Assembly (NCBI GenBank): GCA_035541995.1
Contig: DATKMG010000503.1
Coordinates: 1-9,191 of the forward strand
From: DATKMG01 sp035541995
Lineage (GTDB): Bacteria; Acidobacteriota; Terriglobia; Versatilivoradales; Versatilivoraceae
DNA length: 9,191 nt
Direction of reading: 5' to 3'
A model generated the notes under the pieces. The model did no database searches. It saw only the letters and a program-made list of their open reading frames with translations, and had not been told where the DNA came from. Positions 8,901-9,191 of the stretch are shown here, piece by piece (within the stretch, counting starts at the first letter, position 1; every line of letters begins with the position of its first letter). The position numbers were made by a program, and so were the translations under genes.

Positions 8901-9191
8901 ACTCCTTTGATAAGGAGCGAATTTTCCCTCTTGCCTGTAATCGATGTGGATTGTTGAATCCAGCAAATGCCATTGGTTCCCATCCCAATATTGAACCGAT
9001 TGAAATTCAGGCTGTGGTTCGTACGCTGTGCCATTCAGCGTCGCATAGAAAACTTCCAATCCGTTAATCTTCACGGGTGATTCCCATTCAAGACCCACGC
9101 CCAACTCCGAATCTTCTTTCTCAGGAGTCAACACGGAATAGGTCTCTTCGTCCCCGTCATGGACGGCTGCGGGGAAATTCTCAGCTTTTCC
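5979..9191 (-). CDS. Large discoidin-module / six-hairpin glycosidase-like protein, 5' end missing
   Basis: The frame is open to the right edge, so the gene starts outside the window. A GTG at 9134 is in frame but is probably internal, because the residues before it (AAVHDGDEETYSV) read as the start of a discoidin-type module. Numbering from the codon at 9191, 1,070 residues are visible. Residues about 5-140 form an F5/8 type C-like beta module with a WDGNQW motif near 69-74. Residues about 180-265 look like a second, shorter one with WDGQSW near 212-217. A beta-sandwich follows (about 300-520), then a helical region rich in aromatic and acidic residues (about 560-950) like an alpha/alpha toroid; the YWYEDYFGLEEGWP stretch (about 591-604) holds candidate acidic residues. 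A C-terminal beta domain (about 968-1070) has WLENGKKI and LRHP motifs. Beta-sandwich, toroid and C-terminal domain align with the 942-residue protein at 237-3065. A role in carbohydrate binding and cleavage is inferred from architecture; no GH family number can be given. The stop is TGA at 5981-5979. Confidence 0.85.
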   Translation of the reverse strand, partial: GKAENFPAAVHDGDEETYSVLTPEKEDSELGVGLEWESPVKINGLEVFYATLNGTAYEPQPEFQSVQYWDGNQWHLLDSTIHIDYRQEGKFAPYQRSGLVSWNYRFEPVDARGIRLSLNQTSSRIPWQQRYVIREIKPYFSTDRTQERAKINIVKMPEPIEPDESLINWGSTEQGASRSQDAKGSLISWSRPKLVDEVVLPLKELPGPLQWWDGQSWRDISIANLESGDSQPPALKARFLPIAVRRLRLAGLPASTPLQIYLSRSGREYYERVYRSGRDLLMERILHSPEEPDYAGVASLLLPLDMHSSVIGRPGDPIECLVRWNGTLVEIENGDKGAWNTGAKESDPGKNEWVDRWIAFAADGELFGTNFNRTSRSYLDGFLPALVTLYQKDGIKYEEEVFTTTPGDSIYAQILILRVSNPGKVSNKTTFSLLMGRRCSAVAGHRRGPNGDSPSPMSFDPLITGYRVDPDNRIVRNSNGEIVLYAETPFHWGGTSRENSLSCELQLEAGQTREFHFVIPSVNAPVKETAAVNKVSVRESREFFRKYWQHMLEGKARLDLPEQPLNDLYKNLLAQAMIVLRDGQELKYGAYWYEDYFGLEEGWPIVALAQYGHMDQAQSAIEIMLSPELMDKSNYHHQYRNGLGAMYASQVYRLSRDRQWLATIRPRLIELAEWTGRTRRQTGNNNGEFQGLLPKHAYGGDISTPAYSLYSNATCWRGLQETGSLLNEMDDTELAKKYLEDARDYRRTIDQVAAHNTNRQVSPPFVPLAFDIGSTDSRDYKKVETPYPFIPADPLGNYWILFAPLLLETGVFPADSPSAQAIRETMEQHGGLLAGLARFYRGVDHIYGFGYPLQLYEKGDRKKFQATVYSVLAHGSSRDCYSTPEVAGVFPLRTSNLASQDLFHATIWTWDLYSQGWGEEGFGANSVGSEPLSAGAGTALQLIRRMIINEELDGDSMPAGTLELLKMAPSKWLENGKKIVIEKMPTCFGEVSLSLQSELASGKVSGRYDASSLASPKKVVLWLRHPDAHPTKAVRFNGQSQSGFGKDFITLPVTGIVDFEVEFEPMGKGH

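Noticed and set aside
9132..9134. GTG as the start of the large gene
   Set aside because: The frame stays open upstream to the window edge, the upstream residues fit the beginning of a discoidin-type module, and no signal peptide follows the GTG.

Overview
All three long genes in this 9.2 kb window lie on the minus strand, so transcription runs from the right edge to the left. The proteins have an export signal, a lipobox or a large extracellular-type modular layout, Shine-Dalgarno sites are strong and purine-rich, and base composition looks balanced to slightly GC-rich. This points to a Gram-negative-type environmental bacterium with a secreted hydrolase repertoire. The palindromic intergenic elements recall those of Acidobacteriota or Verrucomicrobiota, but that placement is an impression from memory.

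Layout in transcription order: (1) 9191-5979, the 3' part (1,070 residues) of a very large protein with two discoidin/CBM-like beta modules, a beta-sandwich, an alpha/alpha-toroid (six-hairpin glycosidase-like) region and a C-terminal beta domain; its start lies beyond the right edge. (2) 5978-5410, a 569-base gap with an uncharacterised stretch and a roughly 186-base near-perfect fold-back element just upstream of the next gene. (3) 5409-3172, a lipoprotein of the penicillin acylase / acyl-homoserine-lactone acylase family (Ntn hydrolase, predicted nucleophile Ser204). (4) 3171-3066, a short gap in which a 76-base segment is bracketed by two identical 14-base repeats. (5) 3065-237, an exported 942-residue protein that is a distant full-length paralogue of the first gene's catalytic part. 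(6) 236-1, a non-coding tail with two hairpins, one in a compact nested palindrome.

Main biological inference: two paralogous six-hairpin glycosidase-like exported proteins flank one acylase lipoprotein, which suggests a cell-surface pathway that deacylates and deglycosylates an N-acylated glycoconjugate or a related amide. No transporter, regulator, mobile-element gene, tRNA, rRNA or CRISPR array was seen.
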